From: Rufibacter hautae
Lineage (GTDB): Bacteria; Bacteroidota; Bacteroidia; Cytophagales; Hymenobacteraceae
Length of the DNA stretch: 64,000 bases
Reading direction: 5' to 3'
NCBI RefSeq assembly: GCF_008271695.1
Contig: NZ_VKKY01000001.1
Coordinates: 1,110,589-1,174,588 of the forward strand
A model generated the notes under the pieces. It saw nothing but the letters and a program-made list of their open reading frames with translations, was not told the DNA's origin and searched no databases. Below are positions 34,554 to 44,478 of this stretch, one piece after another. The position numbers and the translations under genes were made by a program. Each line of letters opens with the position of its first letter. The stretch's first letter is position 1.

Positions 34554-37500
34554 CTACTTCACATACTGTTCCTGCTCGGTTTTTCTGAGCAGTCCCAAGC
34601 CATGCAAAGTTTGCAAGAGGCTCTCGATTTGCTGAAGGCGCTGAGGCTGCTGGGCCTTGGCTACTGGCTTAAACTGGCGATACAGATCTTGGGCGGTGGC
34701 AGGACGCTCATGCACTTGTAGCGCCCGTTGCACTGCCTGCGCCTGCTCGGCAAGTGTTTTAGGCCAAGCCAGTACTTCTTTTGCAGTGGCTTTAACCACC
34801 TTTGCAGTAGTTTCTATACCCATGTCCGCCTGCTGGATGCCTTGCGGGTTCTGATACTCGGGGCGGAGCCAACGGATGAGGCCACGGGCCTCTTCGGCGG
34901 CGCGTTCTTTGTTCAGCGCCACCAGGCGTTCCAGAATTTCCTCTTCGGGCAGATGGGCGGGCCAGCCATACGCAGCAGCAACGGCGGCGTCCAACTCTTG
35001 GTGCAGTTGCTGCAGGATGCTCACCAGCCCTTGCTCATGCGTCTTCTGCTCTTTGGCCGTGAGGGCCTCGCCCGCTTTCAGCTTCTCCAGCACGTTGTAC
35101 ATGTCTGTGATGGTGAGCGTGGGGTGCAGGGATTGCCGATGCTTCCGGTGCGTATCCAGCTGTTCGGCGAGGCTGCGGATTTGCTCTTTCTGCGTTTCGG
35201 TGGCGGCGGGGAAAGGGAATGGGTCAAAGCACTTAGTTTTGTCATAAACTAAATCATTTCCTACGCCCATTCTTCCTCCGGTTGCTGATGCCCAACTTGT
35301 ATGAATGTTAGATGATAAAACGCCTAAATGAAATTCATCTTCTGAACCTATAGCTATTAGCTTATCATCAGGCATAATTGTTCCTTCTAAAAAAGAAAAG
35401 GTTCTGTGTTTCGACGTTTGCACAGTTACAATATAACAGCTCAGGTTTCGTATTGAGTTTCTTAACTTTTCATTTGACCGTGCATGAAGCCACCAATTTT
35501 CTCTTCTTGTCTTATCGTTATTTTGGTCTCTTTCAGGCTTTACTCTTTCTAGTAACCATTGATAAATTTCTCCGTGCTTGTCTCTTAATTCCTTTTCTGA
35601 GTAACCGAAGGTATCTATCACATATACCATCCGAGGGACTTGATTAATGTCCCTTCCATTTCTGTAAGGCTTTATAATTGTGTCTAAACTATTTGCAGGA
35701 TTCAGTTTGTCCTTCTCTTCTTTTGAAAGTATAAAACCAGCACCATGAGGTATTATACCTCTTGCACCGATATTGTAATTGGCCTTCAAAATTTGAACAT
35801 CAGAAACATTTGCTCCGATACTTATATCAGAATGTATTCTACCATTCTTTTCTTTTAGAACAACTTCTTTACCCAATTCTCCTGTTTCTCTTTCAACTAT
35901 TACGAGGTCCAACCTTCCCACAAAATTCCCTTTTTCAGCTACGGTCATTGCAATTCTAACTTGAGCACCATCACCACTATCAACCCATGGATGGTCTGGA
36001 ATAGCATAAGTTATAGAAATTGGTTCTTTAGCATCCATGAAGGCTTGCAACACCCTTCTATTAAAAGACTGTGTTAGGCTATTGGTAGTGATAAAGCCGA
36101 ATCGTTCCACCTTATCCTTTGATAAAACTTCAGCAGCTTTATACCACCAGTACATTACAAAATCAGCACTGTCTGGCACAGCATTTTTGTAAGCCTTTCT
36201 CAAAGCCTCGGTATAACCTTCGCCTAAAGCATCACGCATGCGCTTATTTCCTACAAACGGCGGGTTGCCTACTATGAAATCGGCTTCGGGCCAGGAGGCG
36301 GGCTGGGGGTTGAGGTAGTCGTAGACCACGGTGCGGGCGGTCTCGTCGGGCACCTCCTGCCCGGTGACCGGGTGCGGCTTGGTGCTGTGGCCATCCCAGC
36401 GGGTGACGGGCTGGCCGTGGTTGTCCAGCCGGGGCTGGCGCTCAGAGTAGCTCAGCACCGCGTCTTGCTGTTTGATGTTGCCGTACTCGCGCAGGATGGG
36501 GTTGCTCAGGCGTTGGGCGTGGCCGTGCGCCCGGAAGTGCCACTGCAGGTAGCCGATCCAGAGCACCACGTCGGCGATGGCGGCGGCGCGCGGGTTCACC
36601 TCCAGCCCCAGCAACTGAGCCGGGGTTACGGTGTAGCCGCCCGTCATGTCCAAGGCCTGCTGCCCCGGGAAGTGGGCCAGGTACTCGGTCACCTCTCCCT
36701 CCAGCCGCTTGAGGTGCTCCAGGGTCACGTACAGGAAGTTGCCGCTTCCGCAGGCCGGGTCCAGCACCTTAACGGAGCACAGCCGCCGGTGGAAGGTCTC
36801 AATCTCCTTGCGCGCACCGGACTCATCCCCGTTGTCCTCCAGGATAGCAGAGGCCGTACGGGCCGCCTCCCATTCCTCACGGAGAGGTTCAATGACAGTG
36901 GGCATGACCAAGCGCTCCACGTAGGCGCGGGGCGTGTAGTGGGCCCCCAGCTTGTGGCGCTCCCGGGGTTGCAAGGCTCGCTCCAACAGCGTCCCGAAGA
37001 TGGCGGGTTCTACATCGGCCCAACCGGCCTCGGCGGCCTGGATGAGCAACTCCAACTGCGCCTCTGTGACGGGCAGCGCCTCCGGGTTCTTGAACAGGTA
37101 GCCGTTGAACTGCGGTATGGTGGTACGCAGGGCCGGGTCAAATCCGCCCCGGTCCATGCTCTGCCAGAGTGCCCGCAAGGCATCTGGGAAGTGCTGGAGG
37201 TTCTGGCGGTAATCCTGGAGCAGTTTGGTGAAGGACTGGTCCGGCAGGAGCTGCACATCCTCGGCGAACATCGTAAAAAGGCAGCGCATCAGGAATCCGG
37301 CCACCTGCTCAGGTGTGTGTCCTGCGGCCTCCAACGAACTTGCCAGCTTGGCCAGCCGCTCAGCCAGTTGACGGGTTACGCGGGCAGCGCGGCGGCTAGG
37401 ATCTAACTCCAGAGGCTCAGTGAAGAGCAGGCGCAACCGCTCCTGCACCTCAGGACGGTGCAGTTCCTCCAAGGTAATCCGGTAGCTGATGGGATCAGGG

Positions 37501-38027
37501 AACGGCACGTAGGTCTTGCCCTGCCGAGCGAAGTCGGCGTATAGGTCAATGCAGTAGCCCACGTCCACCACGGCCAGAAACGGCGGCCAACCCTCTGTGG
37601 TAGGTAGAGACCGGGCGTAGCGCAGGGCCTGCTCCTTAGCCTTCTTCATCTCCCGTTCCCAGGTGCGGGTGTCCCGGGTAGCGGTACCGGTCTTTGTTTT
37701 CACTTTCGCCAGACCCAGCAGCTCGGCCTCTGTCACGGTGGCTTTGTCGGCCCCCTGTTTGGCTTCTAGCACGAAGCAGTCCTTTTTGTAGAGGTCTATG
37801 AAGTTGGTGCTGGTCCTACCTTCGCCGTCATCGAAAACCACGGGACGCTCAAAGGTGTAGGTAGCCTCGTGCACCTTGTCAGAGGCAGGCCTCGGTTTTT
37901 CCACCCCTAGGAGTTCGCAGAGTTCGGTAAGGAACAACTGGTAATTGGCTCGCTCAGAGGCACCGGATGCTTTCCAGCGGTTTATAAAGTTTTCTGTAGA
38001 TAAAGTATTCGATTCGCTCATATTCAA
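34554..38027 (-). CDS. MmeI-like (type IIG/IIL) single-chain restriction-modification enzyme
   Basis: A 1157-residue protein with the full MmeI-family order. It starts with an N-terminal PD-(D/E)XK nuclease with Asp78 in NFID and Glu88-Ala-Lys90 in FVLEAK; the D-X9-E-X-K spacing equals that of MmeI. A helical spacer follows (about 160-380). Then comes the adenine methyltransferase with [19 protein letters not shown] (SAM-binding motif I) and [14 protein letters not shown] (catalytic NPPF, about 588). After that lie a target-recognition segment ending in KCFDPFPFP and a C-terminal helical part. Such enzymes cut and methylate with one polypeptide and one specificity. The target-recognition part (about residues 590-930; bases 35225-36255) is strikingly A+T rich compared with both flanks, a sign that specificity was swapped by recombination. 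Confidence 0.88.
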   Translation of the reverse strand: MNMSESNTLSTENFINRWKASGASERANYQLFLTELCELLGVEKPRPASDKVHEATYTFERPVVFDDGEGRTSTNFIDLYKKDCFVLEAKQGADKATVTEAELLGLAKVKTKTGTATRDTRTWEREMKKAKEQALRYARSLPTTEGWPPFLAVVDVGYCIDLYADFARQGKTYVPFPDPISYRITLEELHRPEVQERLRLLFTEPLELDPSRRAARVTRQLAERLAKLASSLEAAGHTPEQVAGFLMRCLFTMFAEDVQLLPDQSFTKLLQDYRQNLQHFPDALRALWQSMDRGGFDPALRTTIPQFNGYLFKNPEALPVTEAQLELLIQAAEAGWADVEPAIFGTLLERALQPRERHKLGAHYTPRAYVERLVMPTVIEPLREEWEAARTASAILEDNGDESGARKEIETFHRRLCSVKVLDPACGSGNFLYVTLEHLKRLEGEVTEYLAHFPGQQALDMTGGYTVTPAQLLGLEVNPRAAAIADVVLWIGYLQWHFRAHGHAQRLSNPILREYGNIKQQDAVLSYSERQPRLDNHGQPVTRWDGHSTKPHPVTGQEVPDETARTVVYDYLNPQPASWPEADFIVGNPPFVGNKRMRDALGEGYTEALRKAYKNAVPDSADFVMYWWYKAAEVLSKDKVERFGFITTNSLTQSFNRRVLQAFMDAKEPISITYAIPDHPWVDSGDGAQVRIAMTVAEKGNFVGRLDLVIVERETGELGKEVVLKEKNGRIHSDISIGANVSDVQILKANYNIGARGIIPHGAGFILSKEEKDKLNPANSLDTIIKPYRNGRDINQVPRMVYVIDTFGYSEKELRDKHGEIYQWLLERVKPERDQNNDKTRRENWWLHARSNEKLRNSIRNLSCYIVTVQTSKHRTFSFLEGTIMPDDKLIAIGSEDEFHLGVLSSNIHTSWASATGGRMGVGNDLVYDKTKCFDPFPFPAATETQKEQIRSLAEQLDTHRKHRQSLHPTLTITDMYNVLEKLKAGEALTAKEQKTHEQGLVSILQQLHQELDAAVAAAYGWPAHLPEEEILERLVALNKERAAEEARGLIRWLRPEYQNPQGIQQADMGIETTAKVVKATAKEVLAWPKTLAEQAQAVQRALQVHERPATAQDLYRQFKPVAKAQQPQRLQQIESLLQTLHGLGLLRKTEQEQYVK

Positions 38028-38270
38028 TCTATACCACCAAGGATTGGGTCTTCCCCTCCAAGTGCCGGTTTGGGATCAAGTGCAATCTACAACAGTTTCA
38101 AAATATGATCCGACACTATTATGAATACAAAAGAAGATTTTTGTTTTCAAGGAAGCACCGTTGGATTTTTATTTCAGACCCCTTCCTCTGATCTGTTGGG
38201 TTCAAGCGGTTACGGATCAAAACCTCTTGTCCTACTCCGCGTTTCGAAATAAAAAACCAAATCTTTTCCG

Positions 38271-39137
38271 ATGACTTTATCCCTACTCCGCCGTTACCAC
38301 TCATATGCCTACCTCTTCCTCTCTCTTCTCCTTATAGGCTGTAAGGAGACGGAAGTAGCCCCAAGGAAGTCTTTGACCCTGGCTGACGAGCAGCTGCTGC
38401 TGGGTAACCCAAGCGGGGCTACAAGTGATATCAGTAACGAGGACGACTACCTAATCATGCGCCCGCAGTATGCGTTCTCCTACAGCCGGGAGCGGGGAAC
38501 GCCCAACTGGGTGAGCTGGCACGTAGACCCGGACTGGCTCGGTATGGCAGATCGGCAGGACGACTTCAGGGCGGACCCCGAACTGCCGCAGGGATGGTAC
38601 CGCGTCACGGCCTCCAGCTACTCGGGCAGCGGCTTCGACCGGGGCCACAACGTCCCCTCGGCGGACCGCACCAAAACAGTGGAGGACAACTCAGCCACGT
38701 TCCTGATGACGAACATGGTCCCGCAGGCACCCAGCCACAACCGGGAGCTGTGGGCGAACCTGGAGGACTACACCCGGGAGCTGGTGGACCAAGGCATGGA
38801 GGTGTACGTGGTGATGGGCAGCTACGGGGAGGGCGGTACTGGGTCGAATGGCTCCTTAAGAACCATCGACAACGGGAGGGTCACCGTGCCGGCCCGCATC
38901 TGGAAGGTGTTGGTGGTCCTGCCGCTGGGAGGGGATGACCTGGAGCGAATTTCCTCCTCCACCCGGGTGATCGCCGTGGACACGCCCAACAGCAACACGG
39001 TAAGGTCAGACTGGGGAACCTACCGCACCACCGTGGACGCCATCGAGTTGGCCACAGGATATGACCTTCTCTCAGCTCTTCCTGTGCAGTTGCAGCAGTT
39101 ACTTGAGGGGAGGGTGGACAACGGGCCTGTTATTTAG
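38271..39137 (+). CDS. DNA/RNA non-specific endonuclease (NUC1/EndoG type), lipoprotein
   Basis: A 288-residue nuclease of the beta-beta-alpha-metal type. The N-terminus has a lipoprotein signal (YLFLSLLLIGC, then KETEVAP). The hallmark DRGH motif is present in GSGFDRGHNVPSADRT, followed by the metal-ligand Asn helix (MTNMVPQAPSHNRELWANLE). This family cleaves DNA and RNA without sequence preference outside the cytoplasm; roles include nutrient scavenging and degradation of incoming or extracellular DNA. It lies between the restriction-modification gene and the integrase and is convergent with the integrase. Its codon use is G+C rich, unlike the 31-32 kb genes. No immunity gene is visible; export would make one unnecessary. 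Confidence 0.9.
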   Translation: MTLSLLRRYHSYAYLFLSLLLIGCKETEVAPRKSLTLADEQLLLGNPSGATSDISNEDDYLIMRPQYAFSYSRERGTPNWVSWHVDPDWLGMADRQDDFRADPELPQGWYRVTASSYSGSGFDRGHNVPSADRTKTVEDNSATFLMTNMVPQAPSHNRELWANLEDYTRELVDQGMEVYVVMGSYGEGGTGSNGSLRTIDNGRVTVPARIWKVLVVLPLGGDDLERISSSTRVIAVDTPNSNTVRSDWGTYRTTVDAIELATGYDLLSALPVQLQQLLEGRVDNGPVI

Positions 39138-39309
39138 CGAAAGACATTCTAGTTTAGCGGGGGACTGCTCTGCCCTTCTAACCAACAACTTCCTTCCCAT
39201 TCCGGAAAATGGGACTCATGCTTGAAGCTGCATATCCAATCCTTCGATGTGGGAAACTGGGGTTACCCTTTTCGGCACCGGCGCTGCTTTTACTCTTTCC
39301 TAATCTCCT

Positions 39310-40608
39310 TTAGCTTACCACCTTCATTTGTGCTGGCAATCGCCAAATGTCGTTCATTTCGTTCTCGGTCACCTTCTCGCTGATCTTGATGTACTTCTTG
39401 AAGGTGGCGTAGTTAGTGTGACCCGAGATCCGCATCACCACCTCCGGACGCATGCCCTTCTCCAGCGATAAGGTGATGAAGGTGCGCCGGGCCGTGTGGG
39501 TCCCGATGAACTCATACTTAGGCAGGGCTTCGCGCTCCACGACAGTGACTACCTTATCCTCCACTGTCCTTTTGCTGTTGGCCAGTTTGTCGCTCCCCAG
39601 CTTCCGCGTGACGGTGGTCGGCTCGTCGATACCCACCATTTCGCAGAGGTCTTTTATGTATTCGTTCGACTTCTGGTTGCTTATCACGGGCAAGGGCTTC
39701 GTATCCCCCTCGTACTTCTCAAGTATTGCGAGTGCAAAGCCGTTCAAGGGCACAATGTGGTGGGCCTTGTCGGTTTTGTCATCCCTCAACAGCCACCTAT
39801 TTCCTTTTACATCACTGCGCCGCAGCTTAGCTATATCAGAATACCGCTGGCCGGTGAAACACCCAAAACAGAAGCAGTCGCGGACCCTGTCCAGCTTACT
39901 GCCTAATGGCAGCTCGGCATTGTACAGCCTCATCAACTCCTCCTCCGTAAGGTAGACCATCTCTGCCTCTCGTTGGGCTACTTTGAATTTCCTGAAAGTA
40001 AGGTTCTGGTGCAGCCCCCTATCATTCGCCCAGGCCATGAAAGTCTTGAGGGTGGCGAAGTCTTTCCAGAGGGTATTGTCCGTGTGCTTCTTCTCTTGGA
40101 TTAGGTAGGCCCGGAACAGATCGAAGAAGCGCATATCTATGGCCTCGAAGGAGAGTTTGAAGCGAAGGTGTCTGCTGAACCCGTCCAGGTGGTTGTGGAG
40201 GATCTTATACTTCGCTAGCGTGGCCTTGCTCAACTCGGTGGACCTGACCGCTATAAAACCCAGCAGATGCTCCAGGAGGCCCACCACCCGCTCCGGCTCC
40301 TTCTCCTCATGGTGCGACAGTACCGCCTCCCTCAGCTCCTCGAAAGAGACATTCCCATCGGCAGTGAGCCGGTTATATAGCTTGAGCATTTCGCTCCGGC
40401 GGTTGTCCAGCCAGGCGTTGAACTCCACACAGCCGGTGAAGTTCCGCTTCACATGGTTGCCGTTCTTATCCGGCTTGGTGTTCCAGTACTTGGGATTGAT
40501 GTACTGACCGGTCTTTATCTTGATAGTCTGCTTGCCGGTCCTCAGGAACAGGTAGATGGCGGTATCCCCCTCCGCCTTAGGTTTGTCCAGGTAGTAGTTC
40601 AGTGTCAT
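39310..40608 (-). CDS. Tyrosine recombinase / island integrase
   Basis: A 432-residue phage-type integrase of the Bacteroidota class. It has an N-terminal arm-binding domain (MTLNYYLDKPKAEGDTAIYL), a SAM-like core-binding domain (about 105-215), and a catalytic domain with all key residues. These are Arg in CFTGQRYSDIAKL, His371 and Arg374 in HTARRTF, His397 in SGHTNYATF, and the nucleophile Tyr406 in KKYIKIS. It should recombine the 22-bp core in the tRNA-Arg(CCU) 3' end; the right core copy is 184 bases upstream of its start. A palindrome (TTTCCGAA-C-TTCGGAAA) and an arm-type repeat lie directly upstream at 40645-40673 and may serve both regulation and recombination. The gene appears intact. 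Confidence 0.95.
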   Translation of the reverse strand: MTLNYYLDKPKAEGDTAIYLFLRTGKQTIKIKTGQYINPKYWNTKPDKNGNHVKRNFTGCVEFNAWLDNRRSEMLKLYNRLTADGNVSFEELREAVLSHHEEKEPERVVGLLEHLLGFIAVRSTELSKATLAKYKILHNHLDGFSRHLRFKLSFEAIDMRFFDLFRAYLIQEKKHTDNTLWKDFATLKTFMAWANDRGLHQNLTFRKFKVAQREAEMVYLTEEELMRLYNAELPLGSKLDRVRDCFCFGCFTGQRYSDIAKLRRSDVKGNRWLLRDDKTDKAHHIVPLNGFALAILEKYEGDTKPLPVISNQKSNEYIKDLCEMVGIDEPTTVTRKLGSDKLANSKRTVEDKVVTVVEREALPKYEFIGTHTARRTFITLSLEKGMRPEVVMRISGHTNYATFKKYIKISEKVTENEMNDIWRLPAQMKVVS

Positions 40609-40644
40609 CGCAGGTGCCTGTGGTACACCTTAAAGTTAAATACG

Positions 40645-40673
40645 TTTCCGAACTTCGGAAATATTTCGGACAC
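40645..40673. promoter_or_regulatory. Palindrome and arm-type repeat upstream of the integrase
   Basis: TTTCCGAA-C-TTCGGAAA is a perfect 8-bp dyad (40645-40661). It overlaps the repeat TTCGGA-N3-TTTCGGACAC (40654-40673), which matches 18 of 20 bases of 5326-5345 at the other island end. These are candidate integrase or excisionase binding sites and possible autoregulatory operators. Confidence 0.6.
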
Positions 40674-40791
40674 TAAAATTTACACTACTTTAACTTTACT
40701 TGCTTTCATTTTAGTTTAAAAACCTTATAATTAAGAGAAAAGAGGCTTTTAACCTACTTGACAACAAACTCAATGTAAGTAAAGCCAATGA

Positions 40792-40813
40792 GTTCGATTC
40801 CCGGCGAGGCCAC
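40792..40813 (+). repeat. attR: second copy of the 22-bp tRNA-Arg 3' end
   Basis: The sequence is identical to 5261-5282. Upstream of it there is no tRNA 5' half, so this copy is the displaced original 3' end of the tRNA gene and marks the right border of the island. Confidence 0.85.
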
Positions 40814-41456
40814 TTTCCTTTTCCCTCTTCACTGGCCACCTCTTGGCGTGGCCTTTATTAAACCCTGATAATCCTGTTTAGCTGCAGCCTTCCACCTGCT
40901 GGTTTGCCGCCCTGCTTTATTTATTCCAATAATTCTTTGTAGGCTAATTCAATTGCATTGCAAATAATAAATTACTCACCCAACACAGTCAATTAGCTTT
41001 TCAATTACTTTCTACAGAATACTGTCTTTTAAATTAAACAGCGCAATTCAGCTTCTATTACCATTTACAAAAAGAACATTACTTCTTTAACAGGCCTTGC
41101 AGCAGTGCTTTTTGATATTCAGTTAATAAAACAAATAATCATCCATTTGCTTTATAACCCATAATTCCAGGACCCTTCTTCGGGTTATACCCACCTTTGC
41201 TTTCCGTATATTTCCTGATTTTTTTGTTTGCACCTTTTAATACAAACAAATTAGACATACACCGCCTGTAAAGAAATGAACGTGAAGACCATTTCATCTA
41301 AGTATCGATATCGCTTGGGTAAGTGCTTGTAATTTTGATTTTCCATCACCTTTAAGACCAAGCAATTCCTAGTTTCACATTGCCTCTCAGTGGGTTAAAA
41401 GCAAATAAAAAAGGCAAAACCATTGGTTTTGCCTTTCACTTATAAGTGGCTGAATG
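40814..41456. other. AT-rich chromosomal stretch right of the island, no gene
   Basis: No gene is supported in these 640 bases. The only clear feature is the terminator of the next gene (41410-41436). Confidence 0.5.
41410..41436 (-). terminator. Terminator of the T9SS-sorted small protein gene
   Basis: AAAGGCAAAACC and GGTTTTGCCTTT form a perfect 12-bp stem with a 3-nt loop, followed on the minus strand by a T-rich run. It lies 20 bases after the stop codon at 41457. Confidence 0.8.
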
Positions 41457-41825
41457 CTACTTTAGAATTACTTTCCTTACTTCACTGTAGGAGGGGGCCT
41501 CCAGTTTTACGTAGTACAATCCTTTGGATAGCTTGTTAAGGTCTAGTACTTTCATGTAGTGGGTATCTGGGTCCTGTATTACCTCACGGTACACCACGTT
41601 GCCAATAACATTCATGATCCGGAGATCGGTCTTTTTGCCTTCAAAGCCTTCCAGTGAGATGGTGATTACGCCGCTGGAGGGGTTGGGGTACACCGACAAA
41701 GACTGATCTTCTACGTCAGCCTTTGCCTCGCTCTTCTGTTCTGTTGGCAGCGGCCGGGTTCTAACCTGGGCCGACGAGTCAAAGAAGGTGAGACAAATAA
41801 TAATTAAGAGTATAAAGTGTTTCAT
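41457..41825 (-). CDS. Small secreted protein with T9SS type A sorting domain
   Basis: A 122-residue protein made of a signal peptide (MKHFILLIIICLTFFDSSAQ), a 25-residue charged linker, and a complete type IX secretion C-terminal domain: LSVYPNPSSGVITISLEGFE, LRIMNVIGNVVYREV, and the end LSKGLYYVKLEAPSYSEVRK. There is no room for a passenger domain. It would be exported through the outer membrane and anchored or released by the T9SS sortase. Either the sorting domain itself is the functional unit or the gene is a remnant of a larger protein. The T9SS machinery is not in the window. Confidence 0.85.
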   Translation of the reverse strand: MKHFILLIIICLTFFDSSAQVRTRPLPTEQKSEAKADVEDQSLSVYPNPSSGVITISLEGFEGKKTDLRIMNVIGNVVYREVIQDPDTHYMKVLDLNKLSKGLYYVKLEAPSYSEVRKVILK

Positions 41826-41872
41826 GAGTTTTCTTTAATCCTGAATACGAACTTGAGCCATTAACTTATAAC

Positions 41873-41904
41873 TTGTTAACGATCAAGGAGTACACTTAGT
41901 TTTG
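41873..41904 (+). promoter_or_regulatory. Promoter of the FAD oxidoreductase / type III PKS cluster
   Basis: TTG (-33) at 41873-41875, a 21-base spacer, then TAGTTTTG (-7) at 41897-41904. It matches the Bacteroidota consensus and lies 80 bases upstream of the ATG at 41984. Confidence 0.65.
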
Positions 41905-41983
41905 TATTTTATACTGAACAAATACGTAAATCAATTGTTTTAAATATCAATTATAGCATAAAAACAACATCTTACCCGCACCT

Positions 41984-43102
41984 ATGGTTACCCGCAAAGT
42001 CATTGTCATTGGAGGAGGATTAGCCGGTTTGGTGAATGCTTTGCAACTATCGGGCCAGGGCGTAGAGGTGACACTGGTAGAGAAAAAAAGGTTTCCCTTC
42101 CATAAGGTATGCGGCGAATATATCTCCAACGAGGTCTTGCCTTTTCTGCAGCGCTTGGGCGTAGACGTAGAAGGATTAAAACCCGCCCACTTAACGCATT
42201 TCATGCTGTCTTCCCCCACCGGCCGCACGCTCCAGACGCCGCTGGATTTAGGCGGCTTTGGGGTTAGCCGGTACACCCTGGATTATCACCTTTTTCAACT
42301 GGCGCAAAGGCAAGGCGTTATATTCAGGCAGCAGGTGAGCGCCACCGACGTGGCTTTTGACGGTCATGAGTTCACCGTGACCCTTTCTTCTGGAGAGCAG
42401 TTGCAGGTCCCGGTGGTGATTGGGGCCTACGGAAAACGCAGCGCGCTGGACCGCCGCCTGAACCGCTCCTTTTTTGAGGAACGCTCCCCGTATTTGGCGG
42501 TCAAATACCACCTCCGCACGCAGTTTCCTAAGCATGTCATTGCGCTGCACAATTTCGCTGATGGGTACGCTGGGGTATCTGCCATTGAGGAGGACCGGTA
42601 TTGTTTCTGCTATCTCACTACCCGCCACAACCTGAAAAAGCACGGTACTATTGCCCAAATGGAAGCCCAGGAACTAAGCAAGAACCCCTGGCTGCGCGAT
42701 CTTCTCCAGAACAGCGAGTTCCTGTATCCCCAGCCCGAGGTCATCAACGAGATTTCCTTCGCGCCCAAAGCCTGCCTAGAAGACCACGTACTCATGAGCG
42801 GAGACGCCGCCGGTCTCATCACGCCGCTCTGCGGCAACGGCATGGCCATGGCCATCCATTCGGCGAAACTGCTGTCTGAACAGGTGCTTTTGTTCCTGAA
42901 CGGCCAGCAAACCAGAACCCAGTTGGAGAATATTTACTCAAAGGCTTGGCAGCGGCAGTTTGGTGCCAGGCTGCAAACCGGCCGTTTGGTGCAGCGCCTG
43001 TTCGGCAGGCCGGTCTTGTCTGAGTTGGCGGTCACCAGCCTCAAATACCTGCCGGGCGCGGTGGGTGCCATCATGCGGCGCACGCACGGCAAACCTTTTT
43101 GA
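41984..43102 (+). CDS. FAD-dependent oxidoreductase (geranylgeranyl-reductase/hydroxylase-like)
   Basis: A 372-residue flavoprotein. A Rossmann FAD-binding start (VIVIGGGLAGLVNALQLSGQ) and VCGEYISNEVLPFLQRLGV place it in the geranylgeranyl-reductase/halogenase-like group. LMSGDAAGLITPLCGNGMAM is the second FAD motif (GD). The C-terminus has no membrane helix. With the type III PKS and methyltransferase that follow it forms a three-gene set similar in enzyme types to the srsABC phenolic-lipid genes of Streptomyces, where the flavoprotein hydroxylates the resorcinol ring. Here it lies first, 267 bases before the PKS, and has a good promoter. A hydroxylase or saturase role on the polyketide is inferred from this context. 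Confidence 0.82.
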   Translation: MVTRKVIVIGGGLAGLVNALQLSGQGVEVTLVEKKRFPFHKVCGEYISNEVLPFLQRLGVDVEGLKPAHLTHFMLSSPTGRTLQTPLDLGGFGVSRYTLDYHLFQLAQRQGVIFRQQVSATDVAFDGHEFTVTLSSGEQLQVPVVIGAYGKRSALDRRLNRSFFEERSPYLAVKYHLRTQFPKHVIALHNFADGYAGVSAIEEDRYCFCYLTTRHNLKKHGTIAQMEAQELSKNPWLRDLLQNSEFLYPQPEVINEISFAPKACLEDHVLMSGDAAGLITPLCGNGMAMAIHSAKLLSEQVLLFLNGQQTRTQLENIYSKAWQRQFGARLQTGRLVQRLFGRPVLSELAVTSLKYLPGAVGAIMRRTHGKPF

Positions 43103-43368
43103 TGGTATGGCCTCAGAAATGTGATCATCTGCCTTTCTGCTTTTGACCTGATTTTTGAGAAACCGGCATAAAACGAACTTGCTGAAATAACCCGCGTTCA
43201 AATTGCTTTTAGAGGACTTTTTCGGGCTTTCTTCTTTTGCCAAAACCTCAGCCCGGGGATATGAGTATGTTCCCGATAGCGGGCACTCAATCCCCCTCTG
43301 CCCGGAGCCCCGGCAAAACAAATCCGGCTCTTTAAACATCTTGCCGCAATTTTGCTTATACTTAATAT

Positions 43369-44478
43369 ATGAAGAGTTACCTCTGCGCCATCGGTACGGC
43401 AAATCCACCGTATGCTTTTCCTCAGCAACAGATCGCTGATTTCATGGCCGAGGCCCTTCAGCTGGACAAGGACGACACGCGCAAACTCAAAGCCCTGTAC
43501 CGGGTGTCGGGCATTGAACAGCGCCATACGGCCCTCCCCGACTACGGCCGCCAGAACGGCGAGTACGAGTTCTACCCCAACACACCCGGCCTGGAGCCTT
43601 TTCCCACCGTGGGAGACCGCATGCAGGAATACCGCAAAAGCGCTTTGCCGCTCTCAGTGGAGGCTGCACAGGAATGCCTGGCACAGGTCCCGGATATGGA
43701 CGTGAGCCAGATCACCCACCTCATTACGGTTAGTTGCACGGGCATGTACGCCCCAGGCCTAGACATTGAACTGGTGGAAGCTTTGGGCTTGCCTAGCCAG
43801 GTGCAACGCACGTGCATTTACTTCATGGGTTGCTACGCCGCATTCAACGCGCTCAAGGTAGCCGATACCATCTGCCGCGCCGATGCCCATGCCCGCGTGC
43901 TCATTGTCTGCACCGAGCTCTGCACCCTGCATTTCCAAAAACAGCAGCAAAGCGACCATCTGGTTTCCAACTCTCTCTTTGCCGATGGCGCCGCCGCCGT
44001 ACTGGTAAGCCCCAAGCCGCTTTCACCGCTGTCACTGCGCGTAGATGCCTTTCACTGCGATTTGGCACCGTCGGGGCACAAAGACATGGCTTGGCACATC
44101 CATGATTTCGGGTTTGAGATGACGCTTTCCTCTTATGTGCCGGCGTTAATCAAGCAGGGCATCGGGCAATTGACGCAGTCGCTGCTGCAGAAGCTGAACC
44201 TGAAACTGGAGGAGATAGATCTGTTTGCCATTCATCCGGGCGGGCGCAAGATCCTGGAGGTGATTGAAGAGGCACTGGGCCTTACCGCCAAAGACAACCG
44301 GCACGCCTACCAGGTGCTGCGCCAGTTCGGGAACATGTCCTCGGCTACGGTCCTGTTTGTGCTGCATGCGCTTTGGCAGGAGCTGCAGCCCGGCCGCCAC
44401 GAGGCGCCCATTCTCAGCTTCGCCTTCGGGCCGGGGCTCACCCTGGAGTCCATGCTACTGTCGGTGCACTATGTTTAA
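43369..44478 (+). CDS. Type III polyketide synthase (chalcone/stilbene synthase family)
   Basis: A 369-residue homodimeric condensing enzyme with the complete type III PKS triad: Cys155 in YFMGCYAAFNAL, His289 in FAIHPGGRKIL, and Asn322 in FGNMSSATVLF. It would extend an acyl-CoA or acyl-ACP starter with malonyl-CoA and cyclise the chain to a resorcinol, pyrone or related ring. Bacterial relatives next to a methyltransferase (BpsA/B, SrsA/B) make alkylpyrones or alkylresorcinols. The starter is unknown. The methyltransferase start overlaps the last codons by 8 bases, so the two are tightly coupled. No ACP is next to it, but one occurs 9 kb away (53701). Confidence 0.93.
   Translation: MKSYLCAIGTANPPYAFPQQQIADFMAEALQLDKDDTRKLKALYRVSGIEQRHTALPDYGRQNGEYEFYPNTPGLEPFPTVGDRMQEYRKSALPLSVEAAQECLAQVPDMDVSQITHLITVSCTGMYAPGLDIELVEALGLPSQVQRTCIYFMGCYAAFNALKVADTICRADAHARVLIVCTELCTLHFQKQQQSDHLVSNSLFADGAAAVLVSPKPLSPLSLRVDAFHCDLAPSGHKDMAWHIHDFGFEMTLSSYVPALIKQGIGQLTQSLLQKLNLKLEEIDLFAIHPGGRKILEVIEEALGLTAKDNRHAYQVLRQFGNMSSATVLFVLHALWQELQPGRHEAPILSFAFGPGLTLESMLLSVHYV

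Noticed and set aside
36372-37406. A 344-codon open frame on the plus strand
   Set aside because: It mirrors the G+C rich part of the MmeI-like gene and has no recognisable motifs.
40741-40813. Possible second tRNA at the right end of the island
   Set aside because: Only the 22-bp 3' end is present; the upstream bases do not form D or anticodon arms.
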